Made by a program: the position numbers and the translations under genes
The notes under the pieces: model-generated
What the model was told of the DNA's origin: nothing
Database searches by the model: none
What the model saw: the letters and a program-made list of their open reading frames with translations, nothing else
Shown here: piece by piece, positions 27,223-35,826 of the stretch
Layout: every line of letters starts with the position of its first letter
Position numbering within the stretch: position 1 is the first letter of the stretch
Assembly: GCF_944390845.1 (NCBI RefSeq)
Contig: NZ_CALXRM010000008.1
Location: forward strand, 1 to 64,000
Reading direction: 5' to 3'
DNA from: an uncultured Brachyspira sp.
Lineage (GTDB): Bacteria > Spirochaetota > Brachyspiria > Brachyspirales > Brachyspiraceae
DNA length: 64,000 nucleotides

Positions 27223-27588
27223 AGTATATACCTAAACAACTATATTTTGTCAAAATAATTTTTTTAATTTAAAATATTTTTAGGGCTTTGCCCACCGCTC
27301 TGCGTGCTTACGCAGAACCCCAGTTCTTTTACGACCGAAGGAAGTACTGTAAGTATTGGTATAAAAGAACCTATATCCTCGACAGGCTCGGATACGCTTC
27401 GCGAAGAGCTGCATTTTTGACCTAAAACTAGGGTATTACACTATATTTAATATATTCTTAAAATATAAAGTTCTAGCAATTGCGTTTTTTGCTACTTTGA
27501 CGAAGTCCGCAGAGCGTGTGCGGCAAAAAAGTAGATAAATTTACATAAAGTGCATCGGTTGACAAACTTAAAAATTTTCAGTATATAC
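27223..27588 (+). repeat. Outward-promoter repeat, copy C1
   Basis: Left end: TATATA 27225-27230, 17 bp, TGTCAA 27248-27253 (promoter reading left). Right end: TTGACA 27559-27564, 17 bp, TATATA 27582-27587 (reading right). The interior is another variant of the core, with the CCGAAGGAAGTACTGTAAG and CTCGACAGGCTCGGAT palindromic blocks. This copy begins 10 bp after the ROK gene stop. Confidence 0.88.
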
Positions 27589-27858
27589 CTAAACAACCAT
27601 ATTTTGTCAAAAATAATTTTTTAAATTTTAAATATCTGTAGGCTTTGCCGCATACCCCCACTTCTTTTGCCGACGCTCTGCGTGCCTTTGGCAAGGTGTA
27701 CTTAAATTAATAATCTATCTTACTGTAAAATAATTTTAGTATGATTTAACACTAATTTTATACTTGCAGTTTTTGGTTCTTTGACGAAGTCAGCAGAGTG
27801 TACGCGGTGGGAAAAAGTTGACTAAAAAAATGACAAACTTAAAAATTTTCAGTATGTA
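27580..27858 (+). repeat. Outward-promoter repeat, copy C2 (tandem)
   Basis: It starts in the AGTATATAC shared with copy C1; TATATA 27582-27587, 17 bp, TGTCAA 27605-27610 reads left. The right end is degenerate: ATGACA 27830-27835, 17 bp, TATGTA 27853-27858. The true promoter of the dehydrogenase gene (27899-27926) follows 40 bp later. Confidence 0.85.
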
Positions 27859-27898
27859 ATAAAATTATTATTATATATTATTTAATATAAATTAAGTA

Positions 27899-27926
27899 TT
27901 GACAATATGTATAGAGATAGTATAAT
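27899..27926 (+). promoter_or_regulatory. Promoter of the sorbitol-type dehydrogenase
   Basis: TTGACA 27899-27904, a 16 bp spacer, TATAAT 27921-27926: perfect hexamers. TAGGAG at 27969-27974 is the ribosome binding site, 7 bp before the ATG at 27982. Confidence 0.75.
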
Positions 27927-27981
27927 TACTTTTATAAAATACTTTTATAAAAGTATATTTATTATTTATAGGAGTTTTATT

Positions 27982-29013
27982 ATGAAAGTTGCTGTGATGA
28001 CAGATATTAAAAAAATACAATTTATAGAAGCTGATAAACCTAAACCAAAAGACGATGAAGTTTTAGTAAAACTTGAGTATGTAGGAGTATGCGGTTCAGA
28101 TTTGCATTATTATGAACATGGAGCTATAGGAGATTATATTGTTAAGCCTCCATTTGTATTGGGACATGAATGCAGCGGTACAATTGTTGAGATAGGAAGC
28201 AAAGTTAAACATTTAAAAGTAGGTGATAGGGTAGCATTAGAACCTGGAAAAACTTGCGGTGAATGTGAGTTTTGCAAAACTGGAAGATATAATTTATGTC
28301 CTGATGTTATATTCTTTGCTACACCTCCTGTTAATGGAGTTTTTCAAGAATATGTTACTCACCCAGAATCATTATCATTTAAATTGCCTGAAAAATTATC
28401 ATCTATGGAAGGAGCTTTAATAGAGCCTTTAGCTGTTGGAATGCATGCCGCAAGACAAGGCGATGCTAAAATAGGAGATGTTGCTTTTGTTACTGGGGCA
28501 GGCTGTATAGGTTTATGTTCAATGCTTTCTTTAAAAGCTTCAGGAGTTTCTAAAGTTTATGTTATAGATGTTGTTAAAAAACGTCTTGATAAAGCATTAG
28601 AATTAGGAGCAAACGGTGTTATAGATGCTTCGAAAGAAGATGCTGTTAAAAGAGCATTAGAATTAACTCAAGGAAAAGGAAGCGATATAACAATAGAAAC
28701 TGCAGGTACAGAAATTACAACTAATCAGGCTATAGAATTTGCTAAGAAAGGTTCTGTTATAGTTTTAGTAGGATACAGTAAAACAGGAAAAGTTAATATG
28801 AATCTTAGCATGGCTTTGGATAAGGAATTAACTTTCAAAACGGTATTTAGATATAGACATTTATTTCCATTATTGATTGATGCTGTAGAAAATGGAAGTA
28901 TTAATATAAAAGATATAGTTACAAATATTTATGATTTCAAAGATTTACAGGAAGCTTTGGATAATAGTGTTAATGATAAAGCTAATATAGTAAAAACTGT
29001 AATAAAAATGTAA
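27982..29013 (+). CDS. Zinc-dependent sorbitol/xylitol-type dehydrogenase
   Basis: This 343-residue medium-chain dehydrogenase starts at ATG 27982, where the ribosome binding site is. The catalytic zinc ligands are Cys in EYVGVCGSDLHYYEHG and the GHE in FVLGHECSG. The structural zinc cluster GKTCGECEFCKTGRYNLC follows. The NAD site is GAGCIGLCSML near residues 172-182 with VIDVVKKRL, whose Asp predicts NAD rather than NADP. The family oxidises polyols such as sorbitol or xylitol to ketoses. It is monocistronic with a strong promoter and terminator. The substrate polyol is not decided. Confidence 0.9.
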   Translation: MKVAVMTDIKKIQFIEADKPKPKDDEVLVKLEYVGVCGSDLHYYEHGAIGDYIVKPPFVLGHECSGTIVEIGSKVKHLKVGDRVALEPGKTCGECEFCKTGRYNLCPDVIFFATPPVNGVFQEYVTHPESLSFKLPEKLSSMEGALIEPLAVGMHAARQGDAKIGDVAFVTGAGCIGLCSMLSLKASGVSKVYVIDVVKKRLDKALELGANGVIDASKEDAVKRALELTQGKGSDITIETAGTEITTNQAIEFAKKGSVIVLVGYSKTGKVNMNLSMALDKELTFKTVFRYRHLFPLLIDAVENGSINIKDIVTNIYDFKDLQEALDNSVNDKANIVKTVIKM

Positions 29014-29027
29014 TAATGATTTTTTAT

Positions 29028-29072
29028 AAAGCAGGTGTAAATAATAAATTAATTTATGCCTGCTTTTTATTT
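29028..29072. terminator. Bidirectional terminator between the dehydrogenase and recN
   Basis: AAAGCAGGTGTAAAT (29028-29042) pairs with the downstream ATTTATGCCTGCTTT via two G-U pairs, and a T-run follows. It lies between convergent genes and can act on both. Confidence 0.75.
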
Positions 29073-30785
29073 TCTTGCTTTTTTAGTGCTTTCTAATAAT
29101 TCTTCAGCATGTTTAAGGCTTGCTTCTGTTATTTCTTTTCCTGTTATCATTCTGGCAATTTCATTTACACGCATAGAATTATCAAGTTCTTCAATTGTAG
29201 AAGTAACAATATCTTCACCTTCATTTTTTGTTACTTTGAAATGATTATTAGCATATATTGCAATTTGTGCTAAGTGAGTAATACTTAATACTTGTTTTCT
29301 TTTTGAAAGAGCAGATATTTTCTCTCCTATAACTTCAGCAATTCTTCCGCCTACACCTACATCTATCTCATCAAAAACACAAGTTTCACAGTAATCACCA
29401 ATAGATAGTACATTTTTTAATGAAAGCATTATTCTTGATATTTCACCGCCTGATGCAATTTTTCTAAGAGGCTGATATATGCTTTGTTTATTTGGTGCTA
29501 TTATGAATTCTATATTATCTATACCAGTGGCATTAGCTTTTATATTAGAACCGTCAATATTTAATATTCCTTCATCATCTTCATCTAAAGTTATTTCAAT
29601 ATCAAATTTTGTAGATGACATTCCAAGATCATTCATTTCGCTTTCTATTGCTTTTATGAATTCTTCTTTTCTATTATGTCTTATATCCGATATTTCTTTT
29701 GCCAACATAGAAGTTTCTTTTCTCAATGTTTCTATATCTTTTCTTAGATTTTCAATATCTTCCTCTGAGAAATTAAGAGAATCTAATTTTTCTCTTGCTT
29801 CTTTGGCATAGGAGATAATATCTTTAATATTAGAACCATATTTTTTCTTTAGATTATTTATAAAGAAAAGTCTTTCATTAAGTGATTGTAATTCTTCAGG
29901 ATCAAATTTCGTTCTTGATCTTATTTCACTTAATACTACTTTTATATCTTCAAGATTTAAAGTGATTCCTTCTACTTGAGAAGCTATATCTGAAAGTCTG
30001 CTGTCATATTTTGATACTGATTGTAATGCTGAAATACTTCTCATCAATTTTGTATAAGCTCCGGATTCGCTTCCGAATATATCTTTATTTATAGAAGAAA
30101 GAGATGAAGCTATGCTTTCAGCATTTGACATCATAGTAATATCATTCTTTATATCTTCATCTTCATTTGGTTTTAATTTTGCTTTTTCTATTTCATCTAT
30201 TGCATATTCTAAAAATGATTTTTCTTTTAATATAGTATTTTTATTTTGAGATATTTCATTATATTGTTTTATTAGTTTTGTTAGTTTATAATAATGATTT
30301 TTATAATTTTCTAGTTTTTCGTCTATATTTAAATAACTGTCATAAAAATTCAAATGATTTGCAGGATTGAAAAGTGATTGATGTTCATGCTGTCCATGAA
30401 TATCAACTATTAAATCTCCAAGTTCTTTTAATTCAGCAACTTTTACACCGGTATTATTTATAAATGATTTACTTTTTCCGTCTCTTGTTATTTCTCTTTT
30501 TATAGTTAATTCATCACTGCCAAGTTCTATATTCCATTCTTTTAATTTATTTTTTACTATATCATAAGATGACTGAAGCTGAAAATTTCCAGTAACAATA
30601 AGTCTATCGCCATTAGGGCCTACCATTCTAGTAGATCCTTTTTCTCCTGTAATTAATTCTAAGGCACTAATTATAATACTTTTTCCAGCACCAGTTTCCC
30701 CAGTAAGTACATTGAAGCCTTTACTGAAGTTTATTTTTAATTTATCTATTAAAACGAAATTTCTTATTTCAAGATATTTAAGCAT
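29067..30785 (-). CDS. recN: DNA repair protein RecN
   Basis: This 572-residue SMC-like protein is full length for RecN. Walker A GETGAGKSIII lies near residues 30-40, a central coiled coil spans about 160-380, and the C-terminal half has the signature LRKIASGGEISRIMLSL and Walker B TCVFDEIDVGVGGRIAEVIG. RecN holds broken DNA ends for recombination repair. Its ATG overlaps the stop of nadK by one base (TAATG, read on the minus strand), a classic coupled arrangement. Confidence 0.95.
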   Translation of the reverse strand: MLKYLEIRNFVLIDKLKINFSKGFNVLTGETGAGKSIIISALELITGEKGSTRMVGPNGDRLIVTGNFQLQSSYDIVKNKLKEWNIELGSDELTIKREITRDGKSKSFINNTGVKVAELKELGDLIVDIHGQHEHQSLFNPANHLNFYDSYLNIDEKLENYKNHYYKLTKLIKQYNEISQNKNTILKEKSFLEYAIDEIEKAKLKPNEDEDIKNDITMMSNAESIASSLSSINKDIFGSESGAYTKLMRSISALQSVSKYDSRLSDIASQVEGITLNLEDIKVVLSEIRSRTKFDPEELQSLNERLFFINNLKKKYGSNIKDIISYAKEAREKLDSLNFSEEDIENLRKDIETLRKETSMLAKEISDIRHNRKEEFIKAIESEMNDLGMSSTKFDIEITLDEDDEGILNIDGSNIKANATGIDNIEFIIAPNKQSIYQPLRKIASGGEISRIMLSLKNVLSIGDYCETCVFDEIDVGVGGRIAEVIGEKISALSKRKQVLSITHLAQIAIYANNHFKVTKNEGEDIVTSTIEELDNSMRVNEIARMITGKEITEASLKHAEELLESTKKARK

Positions 30786-31654
30786 TATCTACCCCAATTG
30801 AGTTTATTGCGAAGTATGTCATAAAATAGTCTGTTTGCACTTTGGAATATATAGCAGCTTTTATTGCTTATTTTTGCTTTTATTTTGTCATGATTTTTGA
30901 ATTGGCATATATCATAACCGTCTATAGTTACCATGGCTTTAAGTGATTTTTCTGTCAATTCTAATTCTATAGTATCATCTTTAGGAATTACAAGCGGTCT
31001 GAATGTTAATGAATGCGGTGCTATAGGAACAAAAGATATAGCATCAATATTTGGTGATAATATAGGGCCTCCTGCACTTAAAGCATAAGCAGTTGATCCT
31101 GTAGGTGTAGCTATTACCACTCCGTCGCCTACTATTGATGATATTAATTTACCGGATATTATAATATTTATATATATAGCTCGGCCGTCGCATTTGCTTA
31201 AAACTAATTCATTTACTGCAAGGTATTCTTTTGATGTATTTTTTTCGGTTGAATAAATATTGACAGATAATAAAGTTCTGTTTTCTATTTCATATAGAGT
31301 TTTTTTACCTTCACAATATTCTTCTAATATTAAGTATGCTTCTTCAGGAGGAATTTCTGAAATGAAACCTAATGTACCATTATATATAGGTAAAACAGAT
31401 ATATCATATTTTATAGCTATTTTTAAAGCTGATAATAAAGTTCCGTCGCCGCCTATAGATATAAGCATAGATACATCTTTTAATTCTTTTGTAGCTTTTT
31501 TTATATTTATGTAAGAGGATATGTCATAGTATATTATGATAGCTTCTATATCATATTTTTTTAATATTTTATCAATATGTTTTAGAATACAAGCAGGATC
31601 CCCTCTTAATGTATTAACTATAATTCCTATTTGTTTTTTAGTATTATTATTCAT
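30785..31654 (-). CDS. nadK: NAD kinase
   Basis: This 289-residue enzyme phosphorylates NAD to NADP. Motifs: SIGGDGTLLSALK (GGDGT, residues about 64-76), LAVNELVLSK near 143, and TPTGSTAYALSAGGPIL near 182-198. It is translationally coupled to recN by a stop/start overlap. A promoter with TTGATA, 17 bp, TATAAT lies on the minus strand at 31690-31718, followed by a leader of about 35 nt with a weak ribosome binding site. Confidence 0.93.
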   Translation of the reverse strand: MNNNTKKQIGIIVNTLRGDPACILKHIDKILKKYDIEAIIIYYDISSYINIKKATKELKDVSMLISIGGDGTLLSALKIAIKYDISVLPIYNGTLGFISEIPPEEAYLILEEYCEGKKTLYEIENRTLLSVNIYSTEKNTSKEYLAVNELVLSKCDGRAIYINIIISGKLISSIVGDGVVIATPTGSTAYALSAGGPILSPNIDAISFVPIAPHSLTFRPLVIPKDDTIELELTEKSLKAMVTIDGYDICQFKNHDKIKAKISNKSCYIFQSANRLFYDILRNKLNWGR

Positions 31655-31689
31655 ACGATTAAATTAAAACTTCAAAAATAATTGACTTG

Positions 31690-31718
31690 ATTATATCAAA
31701 CAGTCATTAATATATCAA
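31690..31718 (-). promoter_or_regulatory. Promoter of nadK-recN
   Basis: Minus strand: TTGATA (complement of 31713-31718), 17 bp, TATAAT (complement of 31690-31695). It is divergent from and closely placed beside the plsC promoter (31727-31754). Confidence 0.6.
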
Positions 31719-31726
31719 GTTATATA

Positions 31727-31754
31727 TTGATAATTTTTTATTTTTATGTAAACT
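31727..31754 (+). promoter_or_regulatory. Promoter of plsC, implying a leaderless transcript
   Basis: TTGATA 31727-31732, a 16 bp spacer, TAAACT 31749-31754. The predicted start falls at or just before the ATG at 31762, and no Shine-Dalgarno sequence precedes it. Confidence 0.4.
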
Positions 31755-31761
31755 ATATAGT

Positions 31762-32496
31762 ATGATTATATTTAGTTTAATTTATTTTTTATTAAGTGTT
31801 ATTTATACTTTGATATGCGTCATTATAGCATTTCCTGTTTATCCGTTTATTAGAATATTCAGTAAGAGAAAAGCTAGATATTATGTACATACTATGGCAA
31901 AATTTTGGGGCAGAGGATTAATGAAAATGGCTTTTATTTCATTTAAAGTAGAAGGAAAAGAAAATTATGATCCTAATAAAACATATATACTCACTCCAAA
32001 TCATCAAAGTGCATTTGATATATTTGCATGTTTTAGTATATTTAAAAAGTCTTATGCTTTTGTATCCAAAGATACTTATGGAAAGGTACCTTTAATAGGG
32101 GCCGGTATGTCTCTTGCAAATTATATTTTTGTAAAAAGGGGTACAGTTGGTGCTGTTAAATCTATAGATGATATGGAAGACAGATTAAAAAATAATACCA
32201 GTGTTGTTATATATCCTGAAGGTACAAGAAGTGAAACTGGTGAAATAAAAAAGCCTAAAAGAGGTATATTAAAAATAACTGAAAGATGTCCTGATGTAGA
32301 AGTATTGCCTGTTGTCATATATGGAACAAGAAGCATTATGAAAGCAAGAACAATGACAATACATCCTTTCAAAAAAATTAAAGTTAGATTTTTAAAACCT
32401 TTCTATTTTAAAGATATAGAAGGTGATGATAATGCAAAATTAGATTATTGGTATAAAATTATGACTGATAATTATAATGATTTAAAGAATAAATAA
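31762..32496 (+). CDS. plsC: 1-acyl-sn-glycerol-3-phosphate acyltransferase
   Basis: This 244-residue acyltransferase makes phosphatidic acid. An N-terminal membrane helix (residues 1-30) is followed by block I TPNHQSAFDIF (NHxxxxD, residues about 79-89), block II with KDTYGKVPLIGAGM and FVKRGTVG, block III YPEGTRSETGEIK near 154-166, and block IV VLPVVIYGTR. It acts at the inner face of the cytoplasmic membrane. No ribosome binding site precedes the ATG, and the promoter is so close that the mRNA may be leaderless. No other lipid gene is adjacent. Confidence 0.93.
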   Translation: MIIFSLIYFLLSVIYTLICVIIAFPVYPFIRIFSKRKARYYVHTMAKFWGRGLMKMAFISFKVEGKENYDPNKTYILTPNHQSAFDIFACFSIFKKSYAFVSKDTYGKVPLIGAGMSLANYIFVKRGTVGAVKSIDDMEDRLKNNTSVVIYPEGTRSETGEIKKPKRGILKITERCPDVEVLPVVIYGTRSIMKARTMTIHPFKKIKVRFLKPFYFKDIEGDDNAKLDYWYKIMTDNYNDLKNK

Positions 32497-32637
32497 TATT
32501 TTTAGTTTAAATACCAATATCTGAAATTATATTTCTTTTATATATTTATTAACAATAATAATAGTAAATTCTTTTGTATTTGCATTAAGATTATAAATAG
32601 ATTATAATTTTTAAATAGTTTTAAGGATTATTTTATA

Positions 32638-33069
32638 ATGAAGATTAGTTCAAGGTTTACAATAGCAGTTCATACTTTATTATGCATATTAGAATTCGAA
32701 GACAAAAAAATTACATCAAATCTTATATCTAATAGTGTAAATGTTAATCCGGTTATTATAAGAAATATATTAATACAATTACAAAAAGCAGATATTATTA
32801 CTGTTAAAAGAGGAACAGGCGGAATTTCTTTAAATAGAAAAATAGAAAATATTACATTATTAGATATATTTAATGCAGTTGAAAGTTTAGATGATAATAA
32901 GCTTTTCAGTTTTCATGAAAATCCAAATAAAAAATGTCCTGTAGGAAATAATATCAATAATATATTACAGCCTAAATTGGATAATGTTCAAAATGTTATG
33001 GAAAAAGAACTTCAAAAAACTACTTTGAAAGATATATATAAAAATTTGAAAAATATTATATCAGAATGA
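32638..33069 (+). CDS. Rrf2-family transcriptional regulator (YwnA-like)
   Basis: This 143-residue winged-helix repressor has the Rrf2 pattern SSRFTIAVHTLLCILEFEDKKITSNLIS, VNPVIIRNILIQLQKADIITVKRGTGGISLNRK, and NITLLDIFNAVE. It has only one cysteine in the effector region (KKCPVGNNI), not the three of iron-sulfur IscR/NsrR types, and CPVG is typical of the YwnA branch, often linked to redox or electrophile response. The target is not evident from the neighbours. A good ribosome binding site AAGGA is 10 bp ahead. Confidence 0.88.
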   Translation: MKISSRFTIAVHTLLCILEFEDKKITSNLISNSVNVNPVIIRNILIQLQKADIITVKRGTGGISLNRKIENITLLDIFNAVESLDDNKLFSFHENPNKKCPVGNNINNILQPKLDNVQNVMEKELQKTTLKDIYKNLKNIISE

Positions 33070-33106
33070 TTGATTAAAAAATTATATAAATTGATTTATT
33101 AATTAA

Positions 33107-33134
33107 TTGACATAATACATTTATTTAGTATAAT
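33107..33134 (+). promoter_or_regulatory. Consensus promoter giving a leaderless transcript
   Basis: TTGACA 33107-33112, 16 bp, TATAAT 33129-33134. The predicted start at 33141-33142 coincides with the ATG at 33142. No Shine-Dalgarno sequence is present. Confidence 0.7.
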
Positions 33135-33141
33135 TTAGTCT

Positions 33142-33426
33142 ATGAATAAATATATTTTAATACATAAGTTAGTTAATGCCTCAATATTTATGCTATTTCC
33201 TATAGCAGCTTGTTATATACTTAGCCATAATGAATTAAAGGCAGGAGTATATGGAACTGTTTTTTGGATAATAAATATAATAGAAATATTATTATTTATT
33301 TCTTTTATTATTGTATCTTTAAAATGCGAATGGGGTACTAGGAAACAGCATGCTATTGTAAAGGCAGGAATTTCAGCATTAATATACATTATTATAATAG
33401 TAATAACTATTATAAGTATAGTTTAA
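33142..33426 (+). CDS. Small three-helix membrane protein, unknown
   Basis: This 94-residue protein has hydrophobic segments at about residues 9-28, 38-60 and 72-93 with short polar loops, of which EWGTRKQHAIV is the most charged. No family recognised. It is a single gene with a perfect promoter and, by prediction, leaderless mRNA, followed closely by a methyltransferase with its own ribosome binding site. It may be an integral inner membrane protein. Function unknown. Confidence 0.7.
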   Translation: MNKYILIHKLVNASIFMLFPIAACYILSHNELKAGVYGTVFWIINIIEILLFISFIIVSLKCEWGTRKQHAIVKAGISALIYIIIIVITIISIV

Positions 33427-33457
33427 TTATAATTGTTAATTTATTTAAGAGGATATT

Positions 33458-34180
33458 ATGGGATTATTTGATTTCTTTGATAAAAAAGATGTTAATGGAG
33501 AAGATAAATATATAAAATGGCTTAAGAAAAATGCAGGCGAAAGAATGGATGCTAATAGAAAGGAATTGTTTAAGCCTGATAGATGTGATTTCCATTTAGA
33601 CAGATATGAATTTGCTTCTAAGTATTTGAAAGAGAATAATAAAGTATTAGATGTAGCTAGCGGTACTGGATACGGTGCTTTCAATATGAAATCCAAAATA
33701 AACAGTATTGATATAACAGGTGTAGAATTAGATGAAATGGCAGTAGAATATGCTAATTTCACATACGGCAATAAAGCCGGCATAAAATATTTACAAGGAA
33801 GCATATTAAATCTTCCTTTTGAAGATAAAACATTTGATGTTGTTACTTCATTTGAAACTATAGAACATGTTGAAGATGATAAAGGTCAGGTAAAAGAAGT
33901 TCTTAGAGTATTAAAAGACGGCGGACTTTATATTGTTTCTACTCCTAATGCTTGGAGTGAGCATTTATTTGGAAAGACTAAATATCATGTTAGAGATTAT
34001 AATTATGAACAAATTACTTCTTTGCTTAGCGATTATTGTGATATTTTAGAATGTTATAATCAAAATAGCGGAAGTGTTACTCCATTTAATCATAAGCAAA
34101 AACGCGGTATTGTAAAGACAAATGAGGATAATAAAAAATTAGCAGAATGTTTTATATTGGTTTGTAAAAAACGTTCTTAA
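33458..34180 (+). CDS. Class I SAM-dependent methyltransferase
   Basis: This 240-residue protein has a Rossmann methyltransferase domain: motif I KVLDVASGTGYGAF near residues 64-77, motif II DITGVELDEMAVEYA near 87, and post-I motifs YLQGSILNLPFEDKTFDVVTSFETIEHVED near 111-140. It resembles UbiE/BioC-type methyltransferases in this core but has no acceptor-specific feature I can name. The N-terminal 50 residues (DANRKELFKPDRCDFHLDRYEFAS) are basic and may bind the acceptor. GAGGATA is the ribosome binding site. It is followed 15 bp later by waaA, so it may modify cell envelope glycans or lipids; this is inference. Confidence 0.83.
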   Translation: MGLFDFFDKKDVNGEDKYIKWLKKNAGERMDANRKELFKPDRCDFHLDRYEFASKYLKENNKVLDVASGTGYGAFNMKSKINSIDITGVELDEMAVEYANFTYGNKAGIKYLQGSILNLPFEDKTFDVVTSFETIEHVEDDKGQVKEVLRVLKDGGLYIVSTPNAWSEHLFGKTKYHVRDYNYEQITSLLSDYCDILECYNQNSGSVTPFNHKQKRGIVKTNEDNKKLAECFILVCKKRS

Positions 34181-34195
34181 AATTAGGATTTTACA

Positions 34196-35455
34196 GTGTT
34201 GATAATATATACTATTTATGTATTTTTAATGTATTTATTTTATCCATTAATATTTTTGGTGTTTTCAATTCTAATGTTATTTAATAAACCTATTAGAAAA
34301 GGTTCTTTATCGAGATTAGGTTTTATATATCCTAAAGAGAATAACAAAAATGCAGTTTGGATACATGCTGTAAGTGTTGGTGAAATAGTTGCAGTCAAAG
34401 AAATAGTATTTACATTAATAGACAAGGGATATAATGTTTATTTATCAACAACTACAGTTGGCGGATACGATATAGCAAGAAAAAATTATGGTGATAAGGT
34501 AGAATTATTCTATCTTACATTAGATTATCCGCATATGATTAATAAGCTTATCAATTTAATTTCTCCAGAATATGTAATGATAGCAGAAATAGAAATATGG
34601 CCTACTTTAATATACATGCTTCATAAAAAACTTATACCATTATATATGATTAATGGAAGAATAGGAAAAAAGGAATTAAAAGGATATAAAAATTTCCAAT
34701 TCTTTTTCAAGCCATATTTTAATATGTATACTAAAATTCTAGCTCAAAGCAGCATAGATAAAGAAAATATGATCACAATAGGTATGCCTGAATCTCTTAT
34801 CACAGTTACAGGTAATTTAAAATATGACATGAATTATTATGCTGATGAGAAAAAGATAGATGAGTTGGAAAATACAATACCTGTTAATAAATTTATAATA
34901 ACTGCCGGAAGTACACATGCAGGAGAGGAAGAGTTAATATTAAAAGCGATTAATTCTCTTGATTTGAAAGATAAAGTATATATAGTTATAGTTCCTAGAG
35001 ATATTAATAGGGGAGAAGATATACAGAAACAAGCAGAAAAGTTAGGATATGATTTGCCTCTTTATACAGATTATGAAAAGTCTTCAGAAGATGGTATTAT
35101 TATAAATACTATAGGTGAATTGTTAAATTGGTATAAACTTTCTGATTTGGTTATAATGGGCGGTACTTTTATGGGTACTATGGGCGGACATAATATATTA
35201 GAAGCTATTTATTTTAAGAAACCTGTTATACTTGGAAAATATATGTATAATTTTATTGAAATTTATGAGTATATGAAAGAAGCGGTAGTTACATGTTATG
35301 ATAAAGATAAATTAGCAGATTCTATAAAAGAACTTTATGACAATGAAGAATTAAGAAATTCATTGGCTGAAAAGGGATATAATTTATTAATACAGAATAA
35401 TGGTGCTTCTAAAAGAACTATTGCAATTATAAATAAATATCAAGGAATAGTTTAA
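34196..35455 (+). CDS. waaA: 3-deoxy-D-manno-octulosonic acid (Kdo) transferase
   Basis: This 419-residue glycosyltransferase adds Kdo to lipid A precursor. It starts with GTG at 34196, supported by AGGA 7 bp upstream. An N-terminal membrane anchor (residues 1-25) precedes the GT30 N domain AVWIHAVSVGEIVAVKEIV (VHAVSVGE hallmark), and the C domain has TAGSTHAGEEELIL near residue 240, IMGGTFMGTMGGHNILEA near 320, and KKPVILGKYMYNF. It implies a Kdo-containing lipooligosaccharide, as expected of an outer membrane spirochaete of this group. It follows the methyltransferase by 15 bp. Confidence 0.93.
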   Translation: MLIIYTIYVFLMYLFYPLIFLVFSILMLFNKPIRKGSLSRLGFIYPKENNKNAVWIHAVSVGEIVAVKEIVFTLIDKGYNVYLSTTTVGGYDIARKNYGDKVELFYLTLDYPHMINKLINLISPEYVMIAEIEIWPTLIYMLHKKLIPLYMINGRIGKKELKGYKNFQFFFKPYFNMYTKILAQSSIDKENMITIGMPESLITVTGNLKYDMNYYADEKKIDELENTIPVNKFIITAGSTHAGEEELILKAINSLDLKDKVYIVIVPRDINRGEDIQKQAEKLGYDLPLYTDYEKSSEDGIIINTIGELLNWYKLSDLVIMGGTFMGTMGGHNILEAIYFKKPVILGKYMYNFIEIYEYMKEAVVTCYDKDKLADSIKELYDNEELRNSLAEKGYNLLIQNNGASKRTIAIINKYQGIV

Positions 35456-35464
35456 AATTATATA

Positions 35465-35493
35465 TTGACTTTTATATTAAATATTGTTATACT
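35465..35493 (+). promoter_or_regulatory. Strong promoter without a recognised gene
   Basis: TTGACT 35465-35470, 17 bp, TATACT 35488-35493, lying 10 bp after the waaA stop. The sequence up to the hairpin at 35795 has no convincing gene (see the small RNA candidate). Confidence 0.55.
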
Positions 35494-35499
35494 GCTAAT

Positions 35500-35825
35500 G
35501 GGTTTATGAAAGTTAGTAAGATGAATTTAACAATATTTTTCTTAGAAAATTCCTTTTCTATATTACATAATTTTTCACAATATAAAATCCTTATAAAATT
35601 AATCTCAAAAATTTTCTTTGAAAGATTCTTTAAGTCATTAATATTTTACTTGTATATTCATACAAAACTTAATTGTTATATATTATAATAATTTTGTAGA
35701 AAATAGTATAGTCTGTAAAATAGACTGTAAATTCATAATTGACTAAATAAAGAATAAGCCATACATTTACGAAAAGTTTTATAACAAACTTATGGGGATA
35801 TATATTCGTATATATCCCTATTTTT
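35500..35825 (+). ncRNA. Candidate small RNA transcript between waaA and repeat D1
   Basis: A good promoter (35465-35493) and a clean intrinsic terminator (35795-35825) bound about 325 bp. A second promoter-like TTGACT 35739-35744, 17 bp, TACATT 35762-35767 could give a 50-nt form. Hairpin AGTCT/AGACT near 35709-35725. The only reading is a 60-residue stretch from 35506 without a ribosome binding site. No known RNA family recognised. Confidence 0.35.
35795..35825 (+). terminator. Intrinsic terminator with a TTCG tetraloop
   Basis: GGGATATATA (35795-35804) and TATATATCCC (35809-35818) pair perfectly around a TTCG loop, followed by TATTTTT. It is 340 bp from the nearest upstream gene, so it probably ends a short untranslated transcript. 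Confidence 0.8.
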
Positions 35826-35826
35826 A

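Noticed and set aside
35506-35688. 60-residue reading after waaA
   Set aside because: No ribosome binding site and no protein-like composition; it falls inside a candidate RNA transcript.
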